A DNA stretch of 64,000 nt from Candidatus Enterococcus myersii (GCF_017316025.1 NZ_JAFLVT010000006.1:124001-188000), one strand, 5' to 3'. Counted from the first letter of the stretch, positions 51,101 to 60,128 are shown. The notes: generated by a model from the letters alone, not told the origin. Made by a program: numbers and translations.

Positions 51101-53984
51101 AAAAGTTTATAAAGCTAAATCCGATGGTAAAAACGGTTTTGTAAAAGATGGTGACGCACTCATCTTCGCTGAAGATGATAAACCTTATGTGTCAGTTGAT
51201 GCAGTAAATGGAACACAAACATTGACGATTGACTTAGGCGAATCAATTAGTTCACCATATATTGTTGAGTATCAAACATTGCTTGATCCTGGAATTAAAA
51301 ATAATGAAAAAATCAGCAATAGTGCGACTCTTTTTGGAAAAGATATTAGTATTCAAAATACTAGTAAGGAAGTTGTAATAAAATCGACAGATGGAGAAGG
51401 TACCTCAAGTGGTAAAAACGGATCCCTAACGATTGAAAAACTAGATAAAGATAATAATTTGATTACTAGCGACTCTGCTTTCTTTGATCTTTATCGCAAA
51501 GATAATGATGGAAATCTGGCACTCTTGTTCTCTGATATTGAAGTTAAAGGGGATAAGATTATTGAAGATGGTATAGAAGTTAATCAAATTTCAAATCTAC
51601 GTTATGGAACTTATGTTATCGTGGAAAACACCGCACCAAATGGTTACGTGAAAAACGATCAGAAATCTGAATTTGTTATCTCGAAAGATCAAGTACACTA
51701 TACGTTTAGTTTAGTTAATCAACGCCAAATTTTACCAGGCAGTGTACAACTAGAAGCGAAGAAAGAATTAAGCGGTCGCCCCTTAAAAGCAGAAGAATTC
51801 AGCTTTACCCTAAAAGGTGATGGAAACGTAAATGAAACCAAGAAAAATGACGAAGATGGTAAGATTTTATTTGATGAAATCAAATATGCCAAAGCAGGTA
51901 CGTACGAATATACAATCACAGAAGCAACACCAAGCACACCAGAACTAGGGATTACGTACGATAGTACGCAATACAAAGTTACCGTAACGGTAACAGAAAA
52001 AGCTGGGAAGTTAGAAGCAGACGTAGTATATGAAAACGTCAAATCAGAAGAAGTCCCTGTCTTCAAAAATACGTACAAAGCCATACCAGGTAGTGTACAA
52101 CTAGAAGCGAAGAAAGAATTAAGCGGACGCCCATTAAAAGCAGAAGAATTCAGCTTTACCTTAAAAGGTGATGGGAACGTAAATGAAACCAAGAAAAATG
52201 ATGAAGATGGCAAGATTTTATTTGATGAAATCAAATATGACAAAGCAGGTACGTACGAATATACAATCACAGAAGCAATTCCAAGCACACCAGAACTAGG
52301 GATTACGTACGATAGTACGCAATACAAAGTTACCGTAACGGTAACAGAAAAAGCTGGGAAGCTAGAAGCAGACGTAGTATATGAAAACGTAAAAGCAGAA
52401 GAAATTCCCGTCTTCAAAAATACGTACAAAGCCATACCAGGCAGTGTACAACTAGAAGCGAAGAAAGAATTCAGCGGACGCCCATTAAAAGCAGAAGAAT
52501 TCAGCTTTACCCTAAAAGGTGATGGGAACGTAAATGAAACCAAGAAAAATGATGAAGACGGCAAGATTTTATTTGATGAAATCAAATATGACAAAGCAGG
52601 TACGTACGAATATACGATCACAGAAGAAACACCAAGTACACCAGAACTAGGGATTACGTACGATAGTACGCAATACAAAGTTACCGTAACGGTAACAGAA
52701 AAAGCTGGGAAGTTAGAAGCAGACGTAGTATATGAAAACGTAAAAGCAGAAGAAGTCCCTGTCTTCAAAAATACGTACAAAGCCATACCAGGCAGTGTAC
52801 AACTAGAAGCGAAGAAAGAATTAAGCGGTCGCCCATTAAAAGCAGAAGAATTCAGCTTTACCCTAAAAGGTGATGGGAACGTAAATGAAACCAAGAAAAA
52901 TGATGAAGACGGTAAGATTTTATTTGATGAAATCAAATATGACAAAGCAGGTACGTACGAATATACAATCACAGAAGCAACACCAAGCACACCAGAACTA
53001 GGGGTTACGTACGATAGTACGCAATACAAAGTTACCGTAACGGTAACAGAAAAAGCTGGGAAGCTAGAAGCAGACGTAGTATATGAAAACGTCAAAGAAG
53101 AAGAAATCCCCGTCTTCAAAAATACGTATAAAGCCATACCAGGCAGTGTACAACTAGAAGCGAAGAAAGAATTAAGCGGTCGCCCATTAAAAGCAGAAGA
53201 ATTCAGCTTTACCCTAAAAGGTGATGGGAACGTAAATGAAACCAAGAAAAATGATGAAGACGGTAAGATTTTATTTGATGAAATCAAATATGACAAAGCA
53301 GGTACGTACGAATATACAATCACAGAAGCAATTCCAGAAGTAAAAGATCCAAACATTACCTATGATGACACTGAATTTAAAGTAACTGTTAATGTGGAAG
53401 AGAAAGCTGGAAAACTAGTGGTGAATGCTAATTATTCAGTAAATGGTCAAAGCGTTGACAATCTATCTTTCAAAAACTCGTATACACCACCAAAAACAGT
53501 TAATAAAGGTGAGATTTTATTGAAGAAGGTCGATAGTAAAACTGGGAAAACTTTAGCAAATGCCGAGTTCAAATTATTGACTGTTGATGATAATCCAGTT
53601 GTAGGTTATGAAAAAATTGTCACTCGTGAAGATGGAACAATCTTTATCAAAGGTCTTGGAGACGGTAGCTATAAGCTAATCGAGACGAAAGCACCAGCAG
53701 GATACCAGATTGATGAAACGCCAATCAGATTTTCAGTAAAAAATAGTCAACCTAGTCAAAAAGAAATCAGCAAAGAAAATACAAGAATTCCATTGTCGAA
53801 GACACATGGTACAAATGAAAATAATGAAATTTCGACGAATTTAAATACTACTAGAAAAACAACTACTACCAAGCGTATGCCGGCAACTGGCAGTACAAGT
53901 AGTTGGAGCTTGATTTTAATAGGCATATTTTTCTTAGTTTCTTTTGGCTGTGTTTTATTGGGAAAATTAAGAAAGCATAGTTAA
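48129..53984 (+). CDS. Large LPXTG-like cell-wall adhesin with pilin-type isopeptide repeats
   Basis: A 1951-residue surface protein. The signal peptide ends near VFA at about residue 28. Residues 30-1090 hold about seven adhesin modules with a recurring W-x-(I/V)-x-(V/L)-N pattern, resembling collagen-binding-type beta domains. A Cna-B/SpaA-like domain follows (about 1100-1200, VIVENTAPNGY), then five 117-residue repeats (1202-1786) of the streptococcal pilin isopeptide type, each with a Lys in AKKELSGRPL, Glu in YEYTITE and Asn in FKNTY that can form an internal bond. A last Cna-B domain (LIETKAPAGY) precedes the sorting signal MPATG (1917-1921), a hydrophobic span and KLRKHS. No sortase is encoded nearby. 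A role in binding host or surface ligands is inferred. Confidence 0.9.
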   Translation: MNRLKKLWSLTAIFGMVIGMIPLSVFAETTEVTKVEITQAKITNAMDESITKENRLNQGEAVKIQLGWSLNKPALVEKGTSQIIELPNNLNYPDQSGQLADMGSFQLRGNQLRLTFNQNYKLSVDEKTPDFSSVKLYAGMLTLTATTIAQNLETEKVSFGKNISQTLYYNKQVDPAADPLVEKVTPQKRGIQKELNHNLKERGINLFNNMKITDLDGNEFSESNPAVKDANIKIHFDWSLDNSVDLQAGDFYEYQLPDYFSIHNSVNGDLKNDAGKTLGKFTLNQSGKLVVTFNEAGVNLSDREGTIDLQTELKLVTENEEVEIVTDIKDDDGEEINITIPVVKGDINKTGMINADNTVSWTIIVNEDRKELRNPIVTEHFPEGMKLLYHSYFVMNDAGVWEKSPDGFIQGWEVSEKRQYVYKLSKDIMNKPVKIVVNMKVTDKEKLEFLNKATITGDNFLENAAEASVSFNNKENYKMCTDYNVNTGIFNWEAKTTYSQDGGIFKDWMYQKYQDPSTANHYLLKDTIEVYDENNDLVTNWTYSEEPDDSKTKDDKIVHFTLKFADKGVYKIKYTTQSFVVPVPIQTEIYNTATIIDGDDSEDVTGGEKVAVDGTLGVDKGINTKDFANHTFDWQVRVNKNRILMKDAVIADKFTSLNGTNVSAMQLIEDSLEITAENGTTKKLVKGTDYTLEKLAGDPDYKTGFTVKLINNYAATTDLIIMKYKTKYSIDEQNSETNGPARIKFDNSVLVTYTGEDGRPHTDGDECAVWLHKDLSYNGLKFGKYVPKGGEVASAYTHENPFSETIAEKDSVYWTALFNTWKRELPKDTTIEEALGEGQTARDIVIYDVNINPSAVIVASLGTKWVEDTDYKIEEKDGKSVITLLKEKNNPFAIFVAADAAEEVYKYKNVATMTIPGMKDPLKVEGMAEKSDKDAWIDKSGVQGTGDDYRKINWSVVLNKDAHKIVEPYIQDTISVNDQSFIYDDDKNVVVKVYKAKSDGKNGFVKDGDALIFAEDDKPYVSVDAVNGTQTLTIDLGESISSPYIVEYQTLLDPGIKNNEKISNSATLFGKDISIQNTSKEVVIKSTDGEGTSSGKNGSLTIEKLDKDNNLITSDSAFFDLYRKDNDGNLALLFSDIEVKGDKIIEDGIEVNQISNLRYGTYVIVENTAPNGYVKNDQKSEFVISKDQVHYTFSLVNQRQILPGSVQLEAKKELSGRPLKAEEFSFTLKGDGNVNETKKNDEDGKILFDEIKYAKAGTYEYTITEATPSTPELGITYDSTQYKVTVTVTEKAGKLEADVVYENVKSEEVPVFKNTYKAIPGSVQLEAKKELSGRPLKAEEFSFTLKGDGNVNETKKNDEDGKILFDEIKYDKAGTYEYTITEAIPSTPELGITYDSTQYKVTVTVTEKAGKLEADVVYENVKAEEIPVFKNTYKAIPGSVQLEAKKEFSGRPLKAEEFSFTLKGDGNVNETKKNDEDGKILFDEIKYDKAGTYEYTITEETPSTPELGITYDSTQYKVTVTVTEKAGKLEADVVYENVKAEEVPVFKNTYKAIPGSVQLEAKKELSGRPLKAEEFSFTLKGDGNVNETKKNDEDGKILFDEIKYDKAGTYEYTITEATPSTPELGVTYDSTQYKVTVTVTEKAGKLEADVVYENVKEEEIPVFKNTYKAIPGSVQLEAKKELSGRPLKAEEFSFTLKGDGNVNETKKNDEDGKILFDEIKYDKAGTYEYTITEAIPEVKDPNITYDDTEFKVTVNVEEKAGKLVVNANYSVNGQSVDNLSFKNSYTPPKTVNKGEILLKKVDSKTGKTLANAEFKLLTVDDNPVVGYEKIVTREDGTIFIKGLGDGSYKLIETKAPAGYQIDETPIRFSVKNSQPSQKEISKENTRIPLSKTHGTNENNEISTNLNTTRKTTTTKRMPATGSTSSWSLILIGIFFLVSFGCVLLGKLRKHS
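51732..53485 (+). repeat. Five 351-bp tandem repeats inside the adhesin gene
   Basis: Unit starts fall at 51732, 52083, 52434, 52785 and 53136, an exact 351-bp (117-codon) period. Units 1-4 are nearly identical; unit 5 diverges in its second half (from PEVKDPNITYDD). Such identity at DNA level implies recent duplication or gene conversion and likely copy-number variation. It also creates a long antisense open frame that is an artefact. Confidence 0.97.
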
Positions 53985-53987
53985 ATA

Positions 53988-54189
53988 TGTACCGATCCCC
54001 AGAAGTTAAATTAGCAAACTAACCTTTGGCGGTCGGTATTTTTATGACGAAATATAGTTTTGAATTAAAGTCGAAAATCATTCATGAGCCTTTAGAAGGC
54101 AAAGGAGATCACTGTTATCTGGTTGAGATTCTTGAAACCTCAAAATTTTCGAAAGCAATCTTTATGTATTGGCAAAAAGTGTGGCTTCC
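53988..54189 (+). mobile_element. IS3-family (IS150-like) left-end remnant
   Basis: Starting 4 bp after the adhesin stop codon, TGTACCGATCCCCAGAAGTTA looks like an IS terminal repeat, followed by a leader hairpin and the start of an orfA-like transposase: ATG 54044 opens MTKYSFELKSKIIHEPLEGKG, typical of IS150-type orfA. The frame then drifts and is cut at 54189, exactly where the 56-bp direct repeat begins. No orfB or right end is present. Confidence 0.65.
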
Positions 54190-54245
54190 TTGTAGTGGTA
54201 CTCTTAATCAATTTATATAACGGCTGGCAGATTGTGGTGGAATAA
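54190..54245 (+). repeat. Right 56-bp direct repeat
   Basis: A second copy of the exporter gene's 3' end, including codons for LYNGWQIVVE and the stop. It has no gene body in front of it; instead it abuts the IS remnant. The DNA following it is different from that after the left copy. Confidence 0.95.
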
Positions 54246-54280
54246 AAAATGGCAGGATAATACGTTTAAAGGAGCATTTA

Positions 54281-54661
54281 ATGATAATAAAAAAATACAC
54301 ACAAGCAGATGAAAAAGCCCTCTTTGCACTAATTGAACAAGAAGGTGTCGAATGGGCAGAATATTATGATACTAAAAAAGAACAGTATCAAAAAGCACTG
54401 GCACATTCCATCACCTACGTATTATATGAAGAAGAGTTATGCGGGTATTGTCGCTGTCGTAATGATGATGGGTTTGGCATTTATATTTATGATTTACTGG
54501 TGGACAAAAATTATCGCGGGAAAAGCTATGGGCGCGCTTTGATGCAGCAGATCAAGCGGGATTATCCACAAGTGGCAGTCTATGTCATGAGTGATGTCAA
54601 TTCCTATTATGAAAAGCAAGGATACGCGGAAGTAGGCACTATTTTTGCAGTAGAACTTTAG
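54281..54661 (+). CDS. GNAT family N-acetyltransferase
   Basis: A 126-residue acetyl-CoA-dependent acetyltransferase. The acetyl-CoA loop reads LVDKNYRGKSYGRALM (R/Q-x-x-G-x-G/A pattern), followed by the typical final strands (VAVYVMSDVNSYYEKQGY). AAAGGAG precedes ATG 54281. It lies just outside the right repeat of the adhesin island, so it was probably the original neighbour of the exporter gene. The acceptor is unknown. Confidence 0.85.
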   Translation: MIIKKYTQADEKALFALIEQEGVEWAEYYDTKKEQYQKALAHSITYVLYEEELCGYCRCRNDDGFGIYIYDLLVDKNYRGKSYGRALMQQIKRDYPQVAVYVMSDVNSYYEKQGYAEVGTIFAVEL

Positions 54662-54772
54662 CGTTTTAATTTATAAGTGCAAAAAATAGCTGTAACAAAA
54701 ATATTTCCCGATAATTTGCGAAAAAAATTTAGTTAGTAAAGCTAACCTAACCTTAAAAGCACTACGACGTCT

Positions 54773-54854
54773 AAAAAAAGACGCTCCTTTCTGATAGCGA
54801 CCGCAAAAAGTCTAACTTTTTCGAGCGCTATAGTTTGAAAGGGCGTCTTTTTTG
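54773..54854. terminator. Bidirectional terminator
   Basis: AAAAAAGACGCTCCTTTC pairs with GAAAGGGCGTCTTTTTT, with an inner stem ATAGCG/CGCTAT. It lies between converging genes. Confidence 0.85.
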
Positions 54855-54864
54855 ACGAATTAAA

Positions 54865-55905
54865 TTAGCGTTTTACATCCAAAAATAAGTTCAATGGAGC
54901 GGCAGGATTTTCACTATCGGAAATAAAATATTGAATTTCAGCAAAGGCACCGCCGGAAGCACGCTTGTGGCCGCCGCCGTTAAAATAACGCGCAGCAAGG
55001 ACAGATAAGTCGATATCGTCGTTATTGGTACGTAAAGAGACACCTTTACCGTTTAGGACCAAACTAAAATCAACTTCTTTTTTTGTTTCCGGATGTTCTA
55101 GCCGAGCCAACGCATTGCCTAAAACAGAAGTGTATTGTTCCCCAAAAGTGTAGGCAAAAGTTTTGCCGTCTAGGACGCCAAATTGGGCTTTTAGTGATTT
55201 GCTGCGGACATAATCAGCTTCTTTTTCCTTTAGAGCTGCGATGATTTCGCTGTAATCAAAAAGCAAGTTAAGACCTGCGGACATCACACTGCCCATTAGT
55301 TCAATGCGTTTGTCCCAACTGTAGAAGTAAAAAAGATTGTTAAATTCAGCAGCAGATTCTTTGTAAGCGGCATTGGGATTTAACTGCCAATCCCAGCAGT
55401 CATAGCAGCGAATAATATCAGCAACATTTGCCAAACGCTGCCATACTTCATCTTGAAATAGTTCGGTGGGCATTTTGCCAACTAAGACTTTAAATAACAC
55501 ACTAGTCGCAGAATGTTTTAAATTTGTCGCCTCGTCTGCCACGATAATAGAAGCATTTTTAGGATAGTTTTCATTAACGTGGACAGAAGTGATGTGGTGA
55601 TCGAAAATATGCCAGCTAATTTTATTTTCAGCACAATAGGCCGCTAATTGCGCGATCACATCGTCGGAAGGACAAATATCGGTAATGTAAAGCTCTGTTA
55701 CGGGGTCTTCATTTGTTTGGATAAAGTTTAACACGTGTTTATCAATCGTCCCGTCAGCACCAGGTTCAGAGTAACCCACGGGCAAATAATTTTCTGCCAC
55801 GTAACCTTTTTGTTCTTGTAAAATGGCTTGTAATAATAAAGCGGACCCCACGCCGTCTAAGTCGGTATGGGAAAATTGTTTGATTAAAGTTGGTTTGTTT
55901 TCCAT
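54865..55905 (-). CDS. DHH/DHHA1 phosphoesterase, NrnB-like
   Basis: A 346-residue protein. The N-terminal DHH domain shows HTDLDGVGSALLLQ (metal-binding Asp residues), YITDICPSD and IFDHH; the C-terminal DHHA1 domain ends with GGGHKRASGGAF. This arrangement matches nano-RNase B of Bacillus, which degrades short RNA fragments, and related c-di-nucleotide/pAp phosphodiesterases. It is monocistronic. Substrate choice among short RNA, pAp and pApA cannot be settled by eye. Confidence 0.85.
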   Translation of the reverse strand: MENKPTLIKQFSHTDLDGVGSALLLQAILQEQKGYVAENYLPVGYSEPGADGTIDKHVLNFIQTNEDPVTELYITDICPSDDVIAQLAAYCAENKISWHIFDHHITSVHVNENYPKNASIIVADEATNLKHSATSVLFKVLVGKMPTELFQDEVWQRLANVADIIRCYDCWDWQLNPNAAYKESAAEFNNLFYFYSWDKRIELMGSVMSAGLNLLFDYSEIIAALKEKEADYVRSKSLKAQFGVLDGKTFAYTFGEQYTSVLGNALARLEHPETKKEVDFSLVLNGKGVSLRTNNDDIDLSVLAARYFNGGGHKRASGGAFAEIQYFISDSENPAAPLNLFLDVKR

Positions 55906-56163
55906 GCTAGTTGCCTACTTTCTTTCTTGATTCTTGCAACGTAATACTACACCATCGGGATAAGTTTTGATAGTAAGAGGAGCGTAAAAGTGATTCCAAA
56001 GATATAGGAATGTACAAAAATTATAGTTCAGTAGGTTAAAGATAATTAGCTGTTTTGTCATGCGTATCTTTCGAGTTATTTTCTCCCCTAAGCTACAATG
56101 AAAGTATGAAAAAGCTGTTGGCTAAAAATTTTTTTATTTTTAGTGGCAGGAAGGTGGGAAAAT

Positions 56164-57696
56164 ATGGAAGCGTTACGGCAAACGTTGATAGAGCGAAAGG
56201 GCGAATTGGTTTCAGCGCTAGTTGAGCATATTAGCATTTCGCTAGTCGCCTTATTATTTGCGATGGTAATTGCGATACCGCTAGCGATTTGGTTGGTTAA
56301 ATATAAGAAGTTAGCAGAAATTATGTTACAAATTACTGGAGTCTTACAAACAATTCCGTCGTTGGCTCTCTTAGGACTATTGATTCCTCTAGTGGGAATC
56401 GGGACAGTGCCGGCGATTATTGCACTGGTGATTTACGCTCTCTTGCCGATTTTTCAAAGTACCTACATCGGTTTAAGTGAAATTGATCCTTCATTAGAAG
56501 AGGCAGCGGACGCTTTTGGGATGAGTCGGTTTCGCAAGTTGCGCAAAGTGGAGCTGCCGATTGCTTTACCGGTGATTATTTCTGGAATTCGTACGGCGTT
56601 AGTTTTAATTATCGGAACGGCAACACTGGCGGCGTTAATTGGCGCCGGCGGTCTGGGGACTTTTATTTTATTGGGAATTGACCGCAATGATACGAGTTTA
56701 ATTATTATTGGCGCTGTGAGTTCTGCTTTATTGGCCATTATTTTTAGTACGGCTATTCGGCTGTTACAAAAAGTGCGGCCGCGGGTGATTATTACAAGCT
56801 TAGCGGCGCTATTTTTGGTAATCGGCGGTATTGGCTTGTCCCAATCAGCGCTTTTTCAACCTGAAAAAGTGACGATTGCCGGAAAATTAGGGGCAGAGCC
56901 GGAAATTTTGATTAATATGTACAAAGAATTAATTGAAGAAAATAGTGACGTGCAGGTGGAATTAAAGCCTAATTTTGGTAAAACGACCTTCTTATTCAGT
57001 GCTTTAAAAAATGATCAAATCGACATTTACCCTGAATTCACCGGAACAGTTTTGGAATCGTTGGTTCAAGTACCAAAAAAAGATACCGGCAAGCATTCGG
57101 CGGAAAAAACCTATACCTTAGCCAAAAATTTATTGGCTAAACAAGCGAAGCTAGAATTTTTAGCGCCAATGGCTTATGAAAATACTTACGCTTTGGCTGT
57201 GAAAAAGTCTTTTGCAAAAGAACATGATTTAAAAACAATTAGCGATTTGAAAAAAATCGAAAATCAGGTTCACGCTGGATTTACGTTAGAATTTAACGAT
57301 CGTAATGATGGCAATAAAGGCTTGAAAGATGTGTATCAATTGCAGTTAAAGGTTAGTCAGATGGAGCCGGCTTTGCGGTATACGGCCATTAATAACGGCG
57401 ATGTGAATGTCATCGACGCCTATTCAACCGATAGTGAAATTAAGCAATATGATTTAATGACCCTACAAGATGACGCGCATCTTTTTCCACCTTATCAAGG
57501 TGCACCTTTAATGCGGCAAGATTTTGCTCAAAAGCATCCTGAAATTGTGAAAAGTTTGAATCGCCTAAAAGGAAAAATTACCGAAGCTGAGATGGTGGCC
57601 ATGAATTACGCTGTAAATGTTGAAGGGCAAAAACCAGCAAAAGTCGCCAAGGATTATTTAGTGCAAAATGGACTTTTAGGGGGCGAGGGAAAATGA
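56164..57696 (+). CDS. Fused ABC permease and substrate-binding protein (OpuC/EgtU class)
   Basis: A 510-residue protein. Residues 1-215 form a permease with five to six helices and the EAA loop [21 protein letters not shown]; residues about 235-510 form an OpuAC-type binding domain ([20 protein letters not shown], then EFNDRNDG). This fusion imports quaternary amines: glycine betaine, choline, carnitine, or ergothioneine in the EgtU branch. ATG 56164 is preferred because GGAAGGTGGG lies before it and the GTG at 56143 lies upstream of that site. It overlaps its ATPase gene by 4 bp (ATGA). A glutathione-reductase-like gene follows, which fits a thiol or redox role, but osmoprotection is equally possible. 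Confidence 0.85.
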   Translation: MEALRQTLIERKGELVSALVEHISISLVALLFAMVIAIPLAIWLVKYKKLAEIMLQITGVLQTIPSLALLGLLIPLVGIGTVPAIIALVIYALLPIFQSTYIGLSEIDPSLEEAADAFGMSRFRKLRKVELPIALPVIISGIRTALVLIIGTATLAALIGAGGLGTFILLGIDRNDTSLIIIGAVSSALLAIIFSTAIRLLQKVRPRVIITSLAALFLVIGGIGLSQSALFQPEKVTIAGKLGAEPEILINMYKELIEENSDVQVELKPNFGKTTFLFSALKNDQIDIYPEFTGTVLESLVQVPKKDTGKHSAEKTYTLAKNLLAKQAKLEFLAPMAYENTYALAVKKSFAKEHDLKTISDLKKIENQVHAGFTLEFNDRNDGNKGLKDVYQLQLKVSQMEPALRYTAINNGDVNVIDAYSTDSEIKQYDLMTLQDDAHLFPPYQGAPLMRQDFAQKHPEIVKSLNRLKGKITEAEMVAMNYAVNVEGQKPAKVAKDYLVQNGLLGGEGK

Positions 57697-58631
57697 GCGA
57701 TTTAGTTGTTTTTGACCATGTAGGGAAAAAATTTGATGACAGTACAGCATTAGAAGATGTCACTTTTCAGATTAAAACCGGTGAAATTTTTGTCTTAGTA
57801 GGTTCTTCTGGCAGTGGCAAAACGACTTCTTTAAAAATGATCAATGCTTTACATGTGCCTACTAGCGGGGATATTTATTTCAAAGATAAAAAAATTAAAG
57901 ACTACGATACACAAAAATTACGCTGGCAAATCGGCTATGTGTTGCAGCAGATTGCGCTTTTTCCTACGATGACGGTTTTAGAAAATATTGAAGTTATTCC
58001 TGAAATGTTAGGTTGGAGTAAAGAAAAGCGTAAAGAACGGGCCTTTGAATTACTAAAAGCCGTAGAATTGGACCCAGAAGTTTACGCCAAGCGTATGCCG
58101 GGAGAATTATCTGGAGGCGAGCAGCAACGAGTGGGGATACTGCGCGCGTTAGCTGCTAAACCAGATGTTATATTGATGGATGAACCATTTAGCGCCCTTG
58201 ATCCGATTTCAAGAGAGCAATTGCAAAATCTCGTTTTAACACTGCACAAAGATTTGCAAAACACGATTGTTTTTGTTACCCACGATATGAAAGAAGCCAT
58301 AAAACTAGGCGATCGCATTGCAGTGATGAAAGAAGGAAAGCTGATTCAATGCGATACTCCGGCAGAAATTGCGGCCAATCCGGCAAATGAATTTGTCGCC
58401 GAATTCTTTAAAGGGATAAAAGCAGTGGGTCAACCACTACAGACAAAATTAGAAGTTGTCGTAAAAGAGGGCTTTTATACAAAAGATGAAAAAGCTACTT
58501 ATCCGATTGTGGCACTGGGGGAAACTGTGCAGGCAAGTTTACCGCTGTTAGCAAAAAATAATGTACGGGTGGCAGAGGATAAAATAATTACCCCCGCGGA
58601 TATCCTCAATTTTTTAGCGGCTAATCCTTAA
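57693..58631 (+). CDS. ABC transporter ATP-binding protein (OpuCA/EgtV class)
   Basis: A 312-residue ATPase that powers the fused permease encoded upstream. Walker [11 protein letters not shown] (about residue 38), signature LSGGEQQR, Walker B VILMDEPF and the switch His in FVTHD are all present. The C-terminal extension (about 240-312) is short and does not look like a full CBS pair. Translation is coupled to the upstream gene through the ATGA overlap. Confidence 0.92.
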   Translation: MSDLVVFDHVGKKFDDSTALEDVTFQIKTGEIFVLVGSSGSGKTTSLKMINALHVPTSGDIYFKDKKIKDYDTQKLRWQIGYVLQQIALFPTMTVLENIEVIPEMLGWSKEKRKERAFELLKAVELDPEVYAKRMPGELSGGEQQRVGILRALAAKPDVILMDEPFSALDPISREQLQNLVLTLHKDLQNTIVFVTHDMKEAIKLGDRIAVMKEGKLIQCDTPAEIAANPANEFVAEFFKGIKAVGQPLQTKLEVVVKEGFYTKDEKATYPIVALGETVQASLPLLAKNNVRVAEDKIITPADILNFLAANP

Positions 58632-58721
58632 AAGGTTAACCTGACAAAAAGCACAATAAGATGCCTAAGTAGGCGTTAGCAGGTTTGGGACAATCATTAA
58701 AAATTAGTGGAGGGTGACAAG

Positions 58722-60110
58722 ATGGAACATTATGATGTAGCAATTATCGGAGCCGGGCCGGCGTGTTTATCGCTAGCCTATGATTTAAAGGCAGCAGGAA
58801 AAACGGTGGCAGTAATAGAGGAAAATCTTTTTGGCGGAACGTGTCCGAATGCAGGCTGTGATCCAAAGAAAATTTTATTTGCAGTCGAAGAAGCCCGTAG
58901 TCGCGTTGCCCAATTTGTTGGCAAGGGCTTTTCTGAACAAGCTGTACCTAAAGTTGTTTGGGAAGATTTGATGGCCTATAAAAAAACATACACAGATCCT
59001 GTTTCTAAAGAAAGAATTGCGGGCTTTGACGCCAGTGGCATCAAGCATTTTCACGGACGAGCAACACTAGTATCTCAAAGTGAAATCGCCGTAACTGAGC
59101 AAAAAGAGCATACAATCGAAACAGACACGCAAGCACTTGTTTCTAAGACGCAGCATTTTACCGCTGAACAAATCGTTTTGGCTACTGGACAACGGGCATA
59201 TCTGTTGGATATTCCCGGTAAAGAGCACTTTTTAACCAGCACTGATTTTCTAGCCTTGCCTCATTTACCAGCGGAAATGATTTTTCTTGGGGCTGGTTAT
59301 ATCAGCTTTGAATTAGCGGCAATTGCCAATGCCTGTGGCGCTAAAGTGACAATCTTACATCACAACGCCACACCACTGCGGGGCTTTGACCAAGACTTAG
59401 CCAAACAGCTCGTGACAGCGTTAGAAAAAAGCGGGATTCAGTTTATTTTTAATGAAAACATTCAACGTGTAGAAAAAAATGATGCCAAAATTTTGACAGT
59501 CACCACCGACAAAGCCACGTATCAAACCAATGCTGTCATTTGCGCCACCGGCAGAATAGCCAACGTGGAAAACTTAGGCCTAGAAGAGTTGGGCATTGAA
59601 GCGAGCCGTCGCGGCATTGTAGTGGATGGACAACTAAAAACAAGCCAGCCCAATATTTTTGCGATGGGAGACTGCATTGCCAAAAAAGAACCGAAAATGA
59701 CCCCGGTGGCAGGTTTTGAAGGGCGCTATTTAAGTCAATTGTTGTTAGGAAAAACAAGTGAGGATATTGCCTATCCGCAAGTACCAACAGCTGTCTTTAC
59801 CCTACCGACATTAGCACAAGTTGGTGTAACCAGTGAAGAGGCTGAAAATAAACCTGATTTGTACAAAACGGAATGGTTTGACATGAGCAAGTGGTACAAT
59901 TATTTTCGTACCAATGATCCGGTTGCCTTGGCTAAAATTATTTACGCAAAAGACAGCGGTGAAATTGTCGGTGCGGCTACATTAAATCAAAAAGCCGACG
60001 AATGGATCAATCTGATGACACTCGTCATCAATCTCGGTATCAAAAAAGAACAATTACAAAATATCATCATGGCTTATCCATCTGTTGGTAGTGATTTGCA
60101 GTATTATTAA
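58722..60110 (+). CDS. Pyridine nucleotide-disulfide oxidoreductase (glutathione reductase-like)
   Basis: A 462-residue flavoenzyme. FAD site GAGPACLSLAYDL at the N-terminus, redox-active disulfide Cys41/Cys46 in GGTCPNAGCDPKK, NAD(P) site LGAGYISFELAAIA and second FAD site FAMGDCIAKKEP are all intact, followed by the dimerisation domain. The helix that normally supplies the catalytic His-Glu pair ends here in NIIMAYPSVGSDLQYY, without the usual HAHPT. It may therefore differ mechanistically from glutathione reductase. ATG 58722 follows GGAGGGTGA. It follows the ABC importer by 90 bp. Confidence 0.85.
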   Translation: MEHYDVAIIGAGPACLSLAYDLKAAGKTVAVIEENLFGGTCPNAGCDPKKILFAVEEARSRVAQFVGKGFSEQAVPKVVWEDLMAYKKTYTDPVSKERIAGFDASGIKHFHGRATLVSQSEIAVTEQKEHTIETDTQALVSKTQHFTAEQIVLATGQRAYLLDIPGKEHFLTSTDFLALPHLPAEMIFLGAGYISFELAAIANACGAKVTILHHNATPLRGFDQDLAKQLVTALEKSGIQFIFNENIQRVEKNDAKILTVTTDKATYQTNAVICATGRIANVENLGLEELGIEASRRGIVVDGQLKTSQPNIFAMGDCIAKKEPKMTPVAGFEGRYLSQLLLGKTSEDIAYPQVPTAVFTLPTLAQVGVTSEEAENKPDLYKTEWFDMSKWYNYFRTNDPVALAKIIYAKDSGEIVGAATLNQKADEWINLMTLVINLGIKKEQLQNIIMAYPSVGSDLQYY

Positions 60111-60128
60111 GTAGAAGTAGAATTAGAA

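Noticed and set aside
51719-53356. 545-codon open frame on the minus strand
   Set aside because: It is the antisense of the adhesin repeat array; identical repeats keep the same frame open. It has no ribosome site and its composition mirrors the coding strand.
45745-54189. Integrase or phage genes within the adhesin island
   Set aside because: None of the frames between the 56-bp repeats resembles a recombinase; only an IS3 orfA-like fragment is present.
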